The notes beneath the pieces are model-generated. The model saw only the letters and a list, made by a program, of their open reading frames with translations. It was not told where the DNA came from and ran no database searches. Shown piece by piece: positions 23,911 through 35,780 of a stretch of DNA of 64,000 nucleotides (within the stretch, counting starts at the first letter, position 1; every line of letters begins with the position of its first letter). The DNA is taken from positions 1,398,084 to 1,462,083 of the forward strand of contig VZTG01003808.1 of the NCBI GenBank assembly GCA_013397845.1, in the 5' to 3' direction. The position numbers and the translations under genes are program-made. Source of the stretch: Melanocharis versteri (taxonomy: Eukaryota > Chordata > Aves > Passeriformes > Melanocharitidae).

Positions 23911-26900
23911 GTACTTACAAACAACTTGAACAGGGAGAAGGTGACCTTGCTTGTAATATTCCTTTTTTTTTAATATGAGGAAAAATCTTTTGTCCTTTAC
24001 ATTCACATGCTCTTAAGTTATGGGTAGTGAGTTGCTTTAGATTTGGATTCTTTTGTTAGGAAGGTGGTGTCCATCTTCTCTTGCAGAATTGGTCATAAGT
24101 TTGCTGAACTCGTGTGCCATTACAGTAATAGCACTATTTTGAGAGCACTTAGTGTTGCACACTTCGTGACACTGCTTATGTACTCTCTGGGTCTGAAAAC
24201 ATCTGTGGTGTGGCTATTAAAAGGGACAGTAATGGCCACTAAACCGAAAACTACTACAAAAAGAGATCATTTTTTCCCTTTTATTTTTCAAATACTAAAT
24301 TGAAATGCATTGATCCATGTAATAGCCATTTCTCTGGTGTGAACTGCCACCAGGTCTGTTTTTTGTTGTCGATGCGATGTGAGTCCATAATGCCCTGGCT
24401 TTGATCAAGCCTTCCCTGCTTTTGGAGGGCCGGATGTCTGGAAGAGTCCTTCCTAGAAAGCAAGTCCACTTGATCACACATACTCAGGTCTTCCTCAGAA
24501 AGAGAGAGACCTCTCCCAGAAAAGTGTCCACATCCACTGCCCTCCCAGACCAGCTGCTGGGCTCGCCAGCTTCCCTCATCCACTGAGCAAGAGTGAGGCA
24601 GCAAGTAGGGAATTTCTGCCTTAGAGAAGTGTGAAGTACAGATTTAAATGTATGGTGCCTAGTGCTGGCTGTTCATATATACTCTAGTGTGTGTGAGTGA
24701 GGATGGGTAAGCAGTGTACTGGAAGTTTCCTGTGTCCCATATTTTTAACCCCTGCCAGAGGGTGTCGTTGGAATCACTGCAGTGAGCGAAGATGGCACTC
24801 CCAAAACATCAGAAGCTTTTCAAACACACATTATGCCAAATAGCAGGTACCTAATGGGAGGGCTCTCCACAAAATGCCAGTTTTTAGTCTTGGTCTGTTT
24901 GATCAGTTTGCTACTAAAATATGTTCCGCTTCCAAAATGTGCCCAGTAGTTTGAATCAGTATGGTACTTTGGTACCATCACTTCATCACTAATATTTGAG
25001 ATGTTTGTTTCGAAGATTCACACTGTTGGCTTTTGACAATTTAATTTTTTTTTTTTTTTTACTGCTGTGTTTCAATCTCATTGCCTTCCAAGCCCTGACT
25101 ATTTTGTAAATGATTCTTACTAGTACTTTATAGAGAAGGTCCATAGGTAACATTTCTCATCATATTCATGGATATCGCAAAAAGAATTCTGTTTCTTTAC
25201 CTTAACCTTGATGACTGAACCTTAAAAGAAATATGTTAATCAACACCCAGCTGCTTCAATATTTATGCTGAAACAATATCTTGGTACTGGAACTCCTTTT
25301 AGAGAAGTGTGGTTTATAATCCAATAACTTCAAGTGTTGCAGGATGAAAGGAGATCTGGTACTTCTGACAGCGTACTCAAAACACCACCTAGTATAAACC
25401 AAGCCTGAATGAGGGTTTAGGTGGCTATGTCTCTTTACCTGTGAGCATTTGCTTTTAAAAAGCATTGTATTTCAATCAGATAGTAAAACAATAAAGCTCT
25501 ACATCTGCTTGCGCACATAGGCCATTATGGAAACTGTGCTGGAAAAGCTGCTTGGAGGTTAGCTTGATGATGTCTGCTTCCTTGTTTGATTTTGAGAGTT
25601 TTTTCAGGTGTGGATTCTCAAGTTATGGACGGATACAAATGCAGTTAGAAGTACTGCAGTCAGGCTGTTGAAATTATATACACGCAGGAAAGCTAGGAAA
25701 TACGTTTTGCATGGGCAGCTGCTTGAAATGTTTTGCAAGTGCTTCTTAGGCACCTAAGAAAAAAAAAAAAGCTGACAGGAAAACAAAAATCTGGCATTGC
25801 TCGCTCTAATAGTTGAAAGCTTGGGGTTGGAGCCAAAGGTCTGAAATAGAAACAGGCAACATAACAATCTTTTTTGGTGAGTAATATAGAGCCTCTGTTA
25901 GAGTTCCTAACTCAGTCCTAAATATATAGCAGGTGAACTAGCAAGCAGTGGAGAGAAACTTGTGAAAGAAGGAGAAAATGAGCTGCATTATACTTGGTAA
26001 GCTCTATCAGAGAACTGACTCATTGACTAAAACTGGTTAAACCAGGGTGCTTGAGCCTTCAGGAATTAGATGCCTTTACAGGCATCTGTTTAAGGGAAAC
26101 CCACACCTTTCATTTAAAAAAAATGCCATTCTACTTTAATGGGCCAAGTTGTCTTATCCAGAAAACTTTGATCAAAAACTTTGGTGGTTCTTCAAAGCTG
26201 ATCGTAACCACTGTGGGTAGAAAGCCAAAGTGAAAAGTATGTGAAGGTTTTTCATACCTCCTGCTTTCCTTTTAGTTGGAAATGCCAGAGGAGGGACTTT
26301 CTCATTTCCCATGTGGTTGTTTCCCCCATTTCTGATCATATTTGGAGTCCTTGGTGAAAAGAGGGTTGTGATTCATGATTGTGAAACCTTTTTCTTGTTC
26401 AGAGAGCAATGTGACCTGAGCAAAAGGCTGATCTAGGCTGAGAAATAGGTGATACTATTATTCCTTCTGTATTTTTCCACCACTAGCACAAACTTGGGCT
26501 TAGCAGTGAGAAGAACTGAGGCTGTAGTCTACTACAAATGCCCTCATCTCATCTGTGCTTAATGGAAGTAAATGATGCTTAGCATCTCACAGGACTTCCC
26601 TTCATACCCTGGTTTAAAAGAGGGGTTAAGTAGGTTACAGGAGGTATTTCTGCTGCCTGTTTCATAAAGGTCATATATTTCCATCCCCTGCTTCAGAAAC
26701 AAATTAATTTAGGAAAAGTCATGAGTGGTAACAGAGAGGGGCAAAACTTCACCCCCTCAAGCCTCCCCCCTGTAAAGTCAAGAAAAGCACTGTTGGTATG
26801 TGAAATCAGTTCAAGGGGGAGTTTAAGTGCTCTCCACTCATCCGAAACTGTCTCGGGAAGGTTTATGAAACTCCAGAAAGGCAGTTGTAAGATTGTAGTG

Positions 26901-28039
26901 GGTGGGAAGAATCAAGAAACTGGGTGGAGTGGTGAGAAAATTTTAAGAATAGCTGGCAATTAATCTTAGCTCCTGGGACTTAGGGACTTTCCAATGCTGG
27001 CAGGTCTCAGTATGTGTGTTGTTATTCAGGCTGCATGCCAAGAATATTTAATGCTGACTGCCGAGTGTGTTGGAGAAAAGTCATTGTGCAGACACTGTCA
27101 CTCAAAGGAAATGCGCCACACCATAATCATTGGTTCAGCAGTCATTTTGCAGACAATGAATGCTGACATTTGGGTACCAAATGGAACAAATAGCAAAAAA
27201 GGTGGGTGGGTGGGGAAACCTTTGACATTTTGCTAGTTAAGACCATTAAATCTGTTAGTATATATTGTCTGTACGTGGGTCCTGAAATGCTGTTGCAGTT
27301 TTGATAATGACAGTGCTGTGAGAGGGTGTTAGGGCACGCAGGGAAAAGCTGATAGTTGAAATAACAATGGCCCTTTATGGTGAACCCCCCCCCCACCACG
27401 TGTCACTTTCCTGAAAAAAAATGTACAACATAAAGCAGTAAAACCAGAGAAGAATTAATAAAGGGTGACAGAAAAGAGGAAAACCAAGTTTGGATATAAT
27501 GTAAATATGCGAGTTGCCCTGCAGATTTCAAATGAGCCTGGACTTCAGACCTTATTTTGTGTAATATGCTACCTGTCAGTTGTGACAGGCTGAGATGTGC
27601 CCTTCCCACTGCAGTATGTCAGTGAGTGCTTACGGAATGAGCCTATTTAGAGAGCTGGGCTGGGTGGGGAGACTGACTGAGCAAATAAAGATATGGGGGT
27701 CTCTTGCTGAACTAAGCCAAGCAAAGACACAGGGCTATGTGAAATGTGTGAACATGGCCATGCTGTTGCCCCACAGATGTCCATGCAAGGAGCTTCCAAG
27801 CCACCTCATCAGCACCAGGGCCACCCACGCTGAGCACTGCATGGGGTGCCCCTGACACTGAGCAGCGATGCTGGCACTCCCTGGAACCTTGCCTGCACCC
27901 GCCACATCTCGCCTGTCACCCTCCAGCCCTGCCAGCGTGCTGAGGCAGCTCCAGGAGAAGGGGAGAAGCAGGAGACAGGCAGAAAGGCAAACACACCGCA
28001 GCGAGCAGCAGGCTCTCCGTGGTTGCTGCAGGGCCAGTT
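23911..28039. other. Unique non-coding DNA, no gene seen
   Basis: No supportable gene. Poly-T at 25,045-25,060, an A-run near 25,760 and a C-run at 27,385-27,394 are simple tracts. GC rises from about 27,750, where overlapping frames on both strands (up to 111 codons) are best explained by fewer stop codons in GC-rich DNA. No transposon was recognised. Confidence 0.5.
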
Positions 28040-28110
28040 GGCCGCCTTATCTTTGAGACTTGACTTGATAACCCTGGCGCCAGCGCCGGTCTCTTGCAGA
28101 TTATCAGCCA
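28040..28110. promoter_or_regulatory. GATA-motif cluster around a GC palindrome
   Basis: Three GATA-type sites lie within 60 bases: TTATCT at 28,048-28,053, TGATAA at 28,066-28,071 and TTATCA at 28,101-28,106. Between the last two is the perfect palindrome CTGGCGCCAG at 28,074-28,083, followed by another GCGCCGG. GATA clusters are frequent in blood, heart and gut enhancers. The combination is suggestive, not proof. Confidence 0.3.
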
Positions 28111-31100
28111 GTCACTGCCTCAGATGTGCAGGACAGGATCACTGCCACACTTTGTCACGGTCCTTGAGGGAATACATGTAGTGCTCCAGGGCACTTTGAG
28201 AATAGCCTCAATTATTAATAACCATTATGATTTTTTTCTGTCAGACTCTGAAGTCTTGCTGATCATCATGGATTATTTATTCCCTGTAGTGCCAATTGCA
28301 CCAGTTGTGTATCATCAGCCCTCTAGCGCCTACCTTTCTGGCTGGCATCTTTTTTCCTATGCAATACCCCCTGTTAGACCACAGGTGTAGTGATCTGTCT
28401 GATCAACAGATGTATTCTCCGTTCCCCACATTGTAGTCTTGTGACTTCAGAAAGTTCAGCCATGCCCTCAGTTTATTCAGGAAGTGTTTGCGGTAAAGGA
28501 CAGGTAAAGGATGCATGGGGCTCAACTTTGTTTGTGCCTCAAGGCTGTGTCCCATGGAGGTTGTAGTGGTATTAATGGTATTTTTCATATGATCCTTTCA
28601 GTTGTTCAAGACATCCTTCTCCTCATCCAACTGGTGCTGAAGTGTTTCCCCTCCTGCTGCTTTTCAGGGATAGCTCGATGCATGTCCATCATCATCATGG
28701 CTTCCTTCCCAAAGACCATGTGAGACAGCTTATTCTGAAGGCAAGATCACCTCCAGCTTGCAGAATTACTATTCCTGGTCTTGCAAAAGCTATCTTTTTT
28801 TATCCATCATTGGAATACAGCCTATATGTATTCTTTTGACAGCCTTTACCTCACAAAGAGATCTTATTTCTGCCTGAAAAATACTGCCTAACTAGAACTG
28901 GTTGGGTATTTTTCAGACAGATACGTACGTGTGGCCATCGCAGGTTGTCCCTCTGACGTGGCAGTCCTGTGCATTCCGCATGGCTGTGACAGTGCAGGCC
29001 TTACCCCGTCTCCAGCACTCACCACACAGAGCTGACTCACAGCAGACTCTGTGGGAGGCAGTCTCAAATGTGACTTGTCTGGGATAGGAGTTATGTGGAA
29101 CTTTCGTGGAGGCCCCCCAGGGCATGGGACCCTCCTGAGGTTTATTGATGGAGCAATGAAGGCCCCTTCACGTCTTTGTCACTGCAGGCGGATGCCCTTG
29201 TGTCTCCCGGATGCCACCAGAGCCCTCTGCAGAAGCAGCTGAGGAAACCAGTTCTCGCAATAATGACATGGGAGAAGCTTAGGCTAAATAAAGGAGCAGG
29301 CAACAGATTAAGAAGAGATTGGAACAACTGGTCAATGTAAAAAACCTCCAAAGCAAGATCGAGATACTGAACTGAGCAGACAAAGAGAATGAGCAACAAG
29401 GACATGTTCACAGGCACTGAGACTAGTAAGCATCCAATAAGTTTGCTGTCCAGCCTTCCCTTTATTAATTGTCTTTTCTTCTGCCTGAACATGAAGAATA
29501 AATATATTCCCTATTTTACAACATAGAATTACACTGCAGAGAAAACCAAGCATAACAGTGTTGGGCTGGGGAGAAAACTCCTGGGCTAGAGGCCTCGACT
29601 GAGGGAAGTGAGTCCACAAGGGGTTGAGAGTGCATATAGCCGTAAGCACTTAATGGTAATGTTAAACCAGTCTAAAGGCTTAGTGCCTTCAAAAAGGCTA
29701 TTCCCTTGCTGTATTCCTTTCCTTCTGCAGTGAGCAGGGAGTTACACTAGAGGGAAAGGTCTCAGTGTTTGAAGGTCTTTGTGTCTTCAGAAGCTTTTCT
29801 AGCCCCAGGAGCAGGAAATTGGAGTATGAGGCTGGGGAAGGGGGACCTCTGCTTTAGATGATGGTCTGCTACTGGAAGAGCCAAACCTGCTGTGCAGAAC
29901 TGAGCCCCCTGTTCAGCATCACTAAAACTCTCAGAGCAGGTTCCCATAGGAACAGTGGAGGTGTAGTCACCCTCAGGTGCCCAGGGCTCTGAGGTTTAGG
30001 TTTACTCCTGGAGAGGTAGAGGCTTGTCTTTTAAGCCAAGACTTGAAGCAGGTTATGTAAGCTGGAGAGGAGAAGAGCTCCAGAAGAAAGCTGAACACCA
30101 GGAGTCGAACGTGGTAATAGGAGCATTTTTAATGTTGAAGTCCTATTGTGGGTTTCACTGTGTTTACACATGGCTTATTTCTAACACTGTTTTCTTTGCT
30201 TGTGAGATATAGATAGCCCCAACACAGCCATAAAAACAGATAAAATAATTTACAGAGAATGTGTGTGCATATTGCATTCAAAAAATAACCTATGGGCTTT
30301 GCGGTATATAAAATGTTAACTGAATGCCGGTATAAAATTGGCATCTGGTGTCATCAGCGAGACAAGATTATAGACAATGATGAGACAGTGATGTTACTAA
30401 TGCTATTGACATGCGAGAAGAAGCAGTAGGAATTCTTCCCTTTCGTGTCATCAAAGTCTGAGCACATAGTTAAAGCCAGAGAAGAGTGTGTCTGACAGGG
30501 AAGAGCACAAGAGAATGCTGATTTTCTGTAATATTTTTATGTTGAGTTTTTCCCATTTATTTTCCTACAAAGAGGCTGGTTTGTTTAGCCTTGAGGCTGA
30601 AATTGGCTGTAATTTCCAAGGACAGTAAATTTTGTGTGTGCAGTACAAGCAATGGTATTTTCCAAAAAATATCCTTTTCAAGCTTGTGAGTACAAGAATT
30701 CAGAGACGCTAATTTCTGGGATGTGTAGGGATAGGGTAAGTGGAATCAGTATTCAAAATTCAGTTAAAGTAAATATGGCATCACCTTGCAACCCTTATGA
30801 GAAAACCCCAGCATTTTGTATTATAATTACAGGCAGCCCTACTATCAGAAGAGATTCCTCAAGCACAGGCAGAGAGTAGGACTCAGCCTGAGCTTTGGGT
30901 ATCTTTCAAATGAACCCTTCTTTCTGAGTGTGTTACACTCCTCTCCCCAAGGATGTCCTTCTGCTTTAAGGGCTTTGCAGCCTCGCAGTGAAGGAGGAGG
31001 GAGCAGCATTGCTGAGGACAGGAGGTTAAGGAGTAACCTGATTGGAGAAGAAGCCAAACTAAACAAAGGTTTAGAAATATCGCTGAAAATAGTATAACTT

Positions 31101-31994
31101 ACCATTTTCCTTTGCCAGTGGCTGACACACCACATTTTTTGTTCTTTAAAACCACAGTGAACCATTCCCAAAAAAGGAAGTGTAACCTCTGTTTTCTACA
31201 CTTCTATCCTTCCCCTCATCTGGGGAAAACCTTTCCTTGCTGTATTTCTCATGACTGGCGGATTTCTTCACAGAGTTTCTGCTGGGGGCTGTTTGTTTTA
31301 TCTCGCATTTTGCATCAGATAACAGACCTGTATGCTGCATAGATTAGAGTTGGCAAATTTTGCCACTGACTTCTTTAGGCACAGATAAAATGCCTCAGTC
31401 TCCCCCTCATATCTATACTTAGAGCAAAATTTTAAAATGTCTATTAATGGGAGCCCTGAGTGATCTCTGCATTTCCTTTGCTCCTCGGCTGGCCACGTGT
31501 GCTTGCTAATGAGACTCACGAATATTAAAAGTGGAATTTGGAGCAGAGCAGAGGCCAGCCTAATAAATCTGCTGTTAGTTCAGGCTCTGTGGTGATGTGG
31601 CTGCACCCGGGGGGAGGAAGGGCAGAAGCTGGGCGTCGGGCCTGAGGGACAGAAAAGGAAGTCAGCCGTGGGCAGGCAGAGAGGCAGAATCTCCGTTGCT
31701 GAGGGCTAGAGGCAAAAAACAGCTTCTGAAGGAGTGCTGGGGGCAGGAGAGTGTGCAAAAACAGGCTGTAGCAATTTTATTTCAGGTGGTTGTACTGCAA
31801 TGCGAGGATGAGTGGTTTTGGCATAAAAGGTTCTCCATACTTAAGAGTAGAAACTGAGAATATATTTTTTTTATTATTATATATATGCATATAAAATTAT
31901 AAAAGGTTAATGCCTTAATGTGCAAGCCTCTTCCACGAAGACAAAGCAATCAATTTTTCTCCTTCTAGTACAGCCAAGATTTTATGCTGACCAA
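28111..31994. other. Unique non-coding DNA, no gene seen
   Basis: No coding exon or transposon recognised. Many overlapping short frames. The hairpin at 28,870-28,920 is listed separately. AT-rich simple sequence (TTATTATTATATATAT type) lies at about 31,862-31,890. Confidence 0.5.
28870..28920. repeat. Hairpin of about 20 bp, compact
   Basis: Arm 28,870-28,884 pairs with 28,906-28,920 at 14 of 15 positions. After a 3-base bulge, 28,888-28,892 pairs with 28,901-28,905 (one G-T wobble), leaving an 8-base loop. The fold is good but short for a microRNA precursor, whose stems are usually longer. It could equally be a chance or transposon-derived palindrome. No known microRNA seed is recognised. 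Confidence 0.6.
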
Positions 31995-32004
31995 GCTCTG
32001 ACTT

Positions 32005-32096
32005 CAAAGCTGACCCTCCTCTGAGCAGGGGACTAGGCATGCTGACCATGGGAGGTCCTCTCCAGACCAGAATATTCTGTAATTCAGTGATTCTGA
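32005..32096 (+). mobile_element. CR1 LINE fragment, 3' end
   Basis: Reads in the forward sense as a decayed CR1 3' terminus: TGACCCTCCTCTGAGCAGGG, then GGAGGTCCTCTCCAGACC, then the remains of the terminal ATTCTGTGATTCTG repeat (ATTCTGTAATTCAGTGATTC). Bird CR1 copies end in short ATTCTRTG-type repeats. This is a heavily truncated, inactive copy of under 100 bases. It is opposite in orientation to the other CR1 fragments in the window. Confidence 0.75.
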
Positions 32097-33938
32097 GAAC
32101 TGAAGGTGAAATCACCGCTCCATTCACCTCTGATGCCAGCAAAGCTGGAATCTCACCCTAAAAGAGTGTTGATTGTAGTCAGTCATGACCAACAGAGGAA
32201 GAGCAATTTAGATGTGAAAGGCTCTGTATGTTCCAGGTTTGAATTTGATGGATGTCAGCTAAAGTAGCTTGCTTGCCATGTTAGAGCCACTGACTCCTGT
32301 GAAACAGACAGGTGATATCCACTTCCCACTGAACAAAGGTCCTTCCCAAGCAGCACTCATTTAGAAATTGGTTGGTAACTCAGCAGCAGAGGCGAGGATT
32401 TGAGTTGTCACAGTGGCCTCACCACTTGCTCGTGTTTCTCTCTCCCACATGCAAGCACGAAGAATGCTTTAAAGAGCGAGATTATGGCTGTTAGGAGTTT
32501 CATGTGCCTCCAGGCCAGGCAGGGAGCAGGCTGGAGCTGTGTCTGTTTGGCACATGAAGAGGGAGGTTTGGTTTCAGGAACTGGAGGTCTGGTGCTGTTG
32601 TAAGCATCAAGTCCATACAAGTGTGAGAGAAGAAAGCTGCCGGAAGAGAGTAGTTGCTCTCCAGAAGGGCCACTGGCTGGGACTGGAAAACACTATCAAA
32701 GACAGAACACACAAAGCTGTAGATGATTAAAGCTATGGAACAGCTCTAAACCTATGATGAATTAGACATTTGATGGACGCCAGAATTTCTGCAAAGTTAC
32801 TTGCAAATGCTAAATTTCACTATTATTCTCTCACAAAGTGACTGTGTTTTTTTATTGTGCCTTCTTTAAAGACGGTCATGAGTTGTAGCTATGCAGAAAA
32901 AATTGTTTCCCTGAAGTTATTTAATTCCAATTATTTCTCCTCAATCACATTCAGAAGAGACTTGGTAGAGGGAGGACTACCAAAACTCTGGAAAACAGAT
33001 CTGAACAGCTGAACCTCATCACTTTGTGAAAGATTAGGAAGGGACGAAACCTCAAACTCCTGACTGAAGTTGGCCAAAGTAAATACAGAGTGGAATCTTT
33101 AGGGGGTATGATGAAACTGAAAGTAGCAAACAAGTAAGGCCATCAAATATATTCAAATCACAGGTTGCACAGGACATTTGCCTTTCCTATGATTGATTCT
33201 ATTAAGCCAGACCATCATTTTTTGGGCAAAATAGGTCCTTTATTTCATCAGTAGTCCTGGCATCAGTGGGATTACTTGTATAAAAAATTATTCTTTAATG
33301 TGAGTGAAAGTATTATAATCTAGTCCTTTGTTTAGATCTTATATCCCCATTTATATTTCTTGCCCATTTAGATTTGGAGCTCCCTGGGAAAGAATGACCC
33401 AGGAAAGAAGTGCAACTGGTTGTGTTTCCCCCACAGTCAAAATGTCACTTATACGAAAGAGCTTAAGTGTCAAAAGGAAACATCTTTACCTCTATAAGAA
33501 TATCCATTTTTATATAATTTCCTTTGAATTTAGACAAAATGGCTACTTTCCCATGGAATATTTTATTCCTGCCTAAAGTGTTACTTCCCTTTTGGCCAGT
33601 TCTACTGTAAAGAGGCTTTCTGAACACAAAGTCACTGGCAATAAGCAGAACTGTGGGTGTGATTTTTCTTACTGACCTTTCTATCTTAAAAGTTACTCCA
33701 TGTTATGTCTGTTGGAGTTTCTTCATACTATTCTCTTTATGGATGATTAGATTTGAATAATATAGGAAAAGATGGCATGTGTATGGATCCTTGTTAAAGG
33801 GCAAGAAAGTGCAGTTCTGTAACTCAACAAAATTTCCTGAAGTATTTATTTCCCACTACTTTTTACATTGCTGTTACATTCCTTCTAAAGGAGAGATGAA
33901 TGCTTTTGCTGAGAACTGTGAATTTCTTCACACAATTC
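32097..33938. other. Unique non-coding DNA, no gene seen
   Basis: No exon, RNA gene or other repeat recognised. Frames are under 85 codons. Confidence 0.5.
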
Positions 33939-34605
33939 ATTCGGGTTGTTTCATCTAGTCCAACCCCCTGCAATGAGCAGGGACATCTTCAGCTAGGTCA
34001 GGTTACTCAGAGTCCTGTCCAACCTGTTCTTGAACATTTCCAGGCATGGGGCATCCACAACTTCTCTAGGAAACCTCTTCCGGTGTTTTACCACCTATTT
34101 GTAATTTTTTTTACTTATATCTACTCTAAATCTACCCTCTTGTAATTTAAAACCATTCATCTTTGACCTAGTGTAACAGACCCTGCTAAAAAAATTTGTC
34201 CCCATCTTCCTTTTAAGTCTGCTTTAAGTATTGAAAGGCTGCAAAAAGGTCTCCCCAGAACCTTCTCTTTTCCAAGCTGAACTATCCCAACCCTTTCAGT
34301 GGATGCAGCACTCTGGGTGGGGTCTCACCAGATTGGAGTACTGGGGGACAATCCCCTCCCTCTCTCTGCTGGCTGGGCTGCTTTGGATGCAGCCCAGGGC
34401 ACGTTTGGGTTTCTGGGCTGTGGGTGCACATTGCTGGCTCATGTCCAGCCTCTCATCCACCAGCAATCCCAAGTCCTTCTCCTCAGGAATGCTCTCAAGC
34501 TGTTCTCCACCAAGCCTGATTTATGCTTGGGATTGCCCCAACCCAGATGCAGGACCTTGCACTTGGCCTTGTTTAAGCACATGAGCTTCTTCTCTCATTG
34601 AATTG
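33939..34605 (-). mobile_element. CR1 LINE, 5'-truncated, with internal deletion
   Basis: The plus strand is the reverse complement of a bird CR1 3' region. It has CATCTAGTCCAACCCCCTGC near 33,952, AGGCATGGGGCATCCACAAC near 34,042, AAGGTCTCCCCAGAACCTTC near 34,246, GGTGGGGTCTCACCAGATTG near 34,316, TCATGTCCAGCCTCTC near 34,439 and GGACCTTGCACTTGGCCTTG near 34,552. CR1 is a non-LTR retrotransposon. The terminal octamer repeat at its 3' end is lost (left edge). About a hundred bases of the usual consensus appear missing at a junction near 34,300. The two plus-strand open frames across 34,231-34,601 are antisense to the element and are not genes. Confidence 0.93.
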
Positions 34606-35139
34606 CAGCACCTGCAGCTATTCTCATCCTCCTTGTACGTGTGTGTTCCCTTTGTTAGGCATGTGTGCTTGAGCTACCACCACCTCGCTGCACGCTGGCT
34701 GTTACGAAGCTGCTGTTGACTGAATTTCTAAGAAATGCCATCAGATGTATCTCTCCCTATCTTATTTTTCATTTTTACAAGTAGTACACATTGGAACAGG
34801 AAAATAAAGTGTGTTCTTTTTACCGTTCAAAACGCTGCTTGGAAACAATACATGTCAGCTCCAGGCTTAAAGTGCTAAATAACCTTGTTTCATAAACACA
34901 CAGCTATTTTGCTGAAACAAACTGCTTCATCAAAATGTTGAAAAATGTACTGTACCACTGGGACAGTTCTGCCATGGACAGCTTTATTCTTCTCTCTTCT
35001 GTTATTTGTGCTTTAGGAAAATAAAAAAAGAAACAATATAATCACTATTGTTTTTATTACTCAAATATTTGCTCTGGAACCTGGAGAAGAGAACTAGTTA
35101 TTATACACTAAGTAAATTATACCTTTAAAGGAAGCAGTC
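34606..35139. other. Unique non-coding DNA, no gene seen
   Basis: No gene or repeat recognised; AT-biased towards the right end. Confidence 0.5.
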
Positions 35140-35780
35140 GTAAAACAGTGTTACATTAACCCTTCTGCAGCACCTAGCACCTCATTCTTCTTTGGCTGTT
35201 GACAAACAAGGCCAATTAACATCAGCAAGATAATTAACTACAGCTCCAGGTAGCATTTGCATCCGGTCTATTGCTGTTTGGAAGCTGTCTCTTCTCCTCA
35301 CCTCCTTGCAGCTTGAAGGTGCTAATTTTAACACCTACAAAGTATGGAGTTTAGATTTGGTTGAAAGGAGAGCAAGGCTGCTTTTTTCCTTATTATTAAA
35401 ACATTAGGTGAATAATTATAATAGTGAAGTGATTTCAACCTTCTGCTAGACTTTTTTTTATGTTTTCCCCAAATCATTTGCACATTCTGGGATGCTTTTT
35501 TAAAATTTCTTATATTCCATATGGCAAATAATTATTTTTCAATGTCATGTACTTAGAGTGAGAACACTTTGTGGATGGACTTAAGCGGTGGTCCAAAACC
35601 AGAGTAATCATGTTTGTTGCCAAGGAAAGAAGAATATTTTTCCTGGAGGCACAACAGTCATTTTATTAAATGATTGTACCACCTGGAAACAAATTAATGC
35701 CTTTATTTTAAACTGCCATTCAGAAGTCTAATGCTTTTATTTCAATGGGAAAGAAACTTTTAGGAAGATTACAGCTCACC
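35140..35780. other. Candidate conserved non-coding block
   Basis: Two adjoining stretches look constrained. The first (about 35,140-35,290) has GGCCAATTAACATCAGC near 35,211 and GATAATTAACTAC near 35,229. The second (about 35,380-35,780) has TGAATAATTATAATAG near 35,409, ATTTTATTAAATGATTG near 35,661 and AACAAATTAATGCC near 35,689. No frame is coding and no transposon text is present. Evidence is motif texture only. Confidence 0.32.

Noticed and set aside
34231..34601. Plus-strand open frames of 117 and 100 codons
   Set aside because: They lie entirely within a CR1 fragment, antisense to the element.
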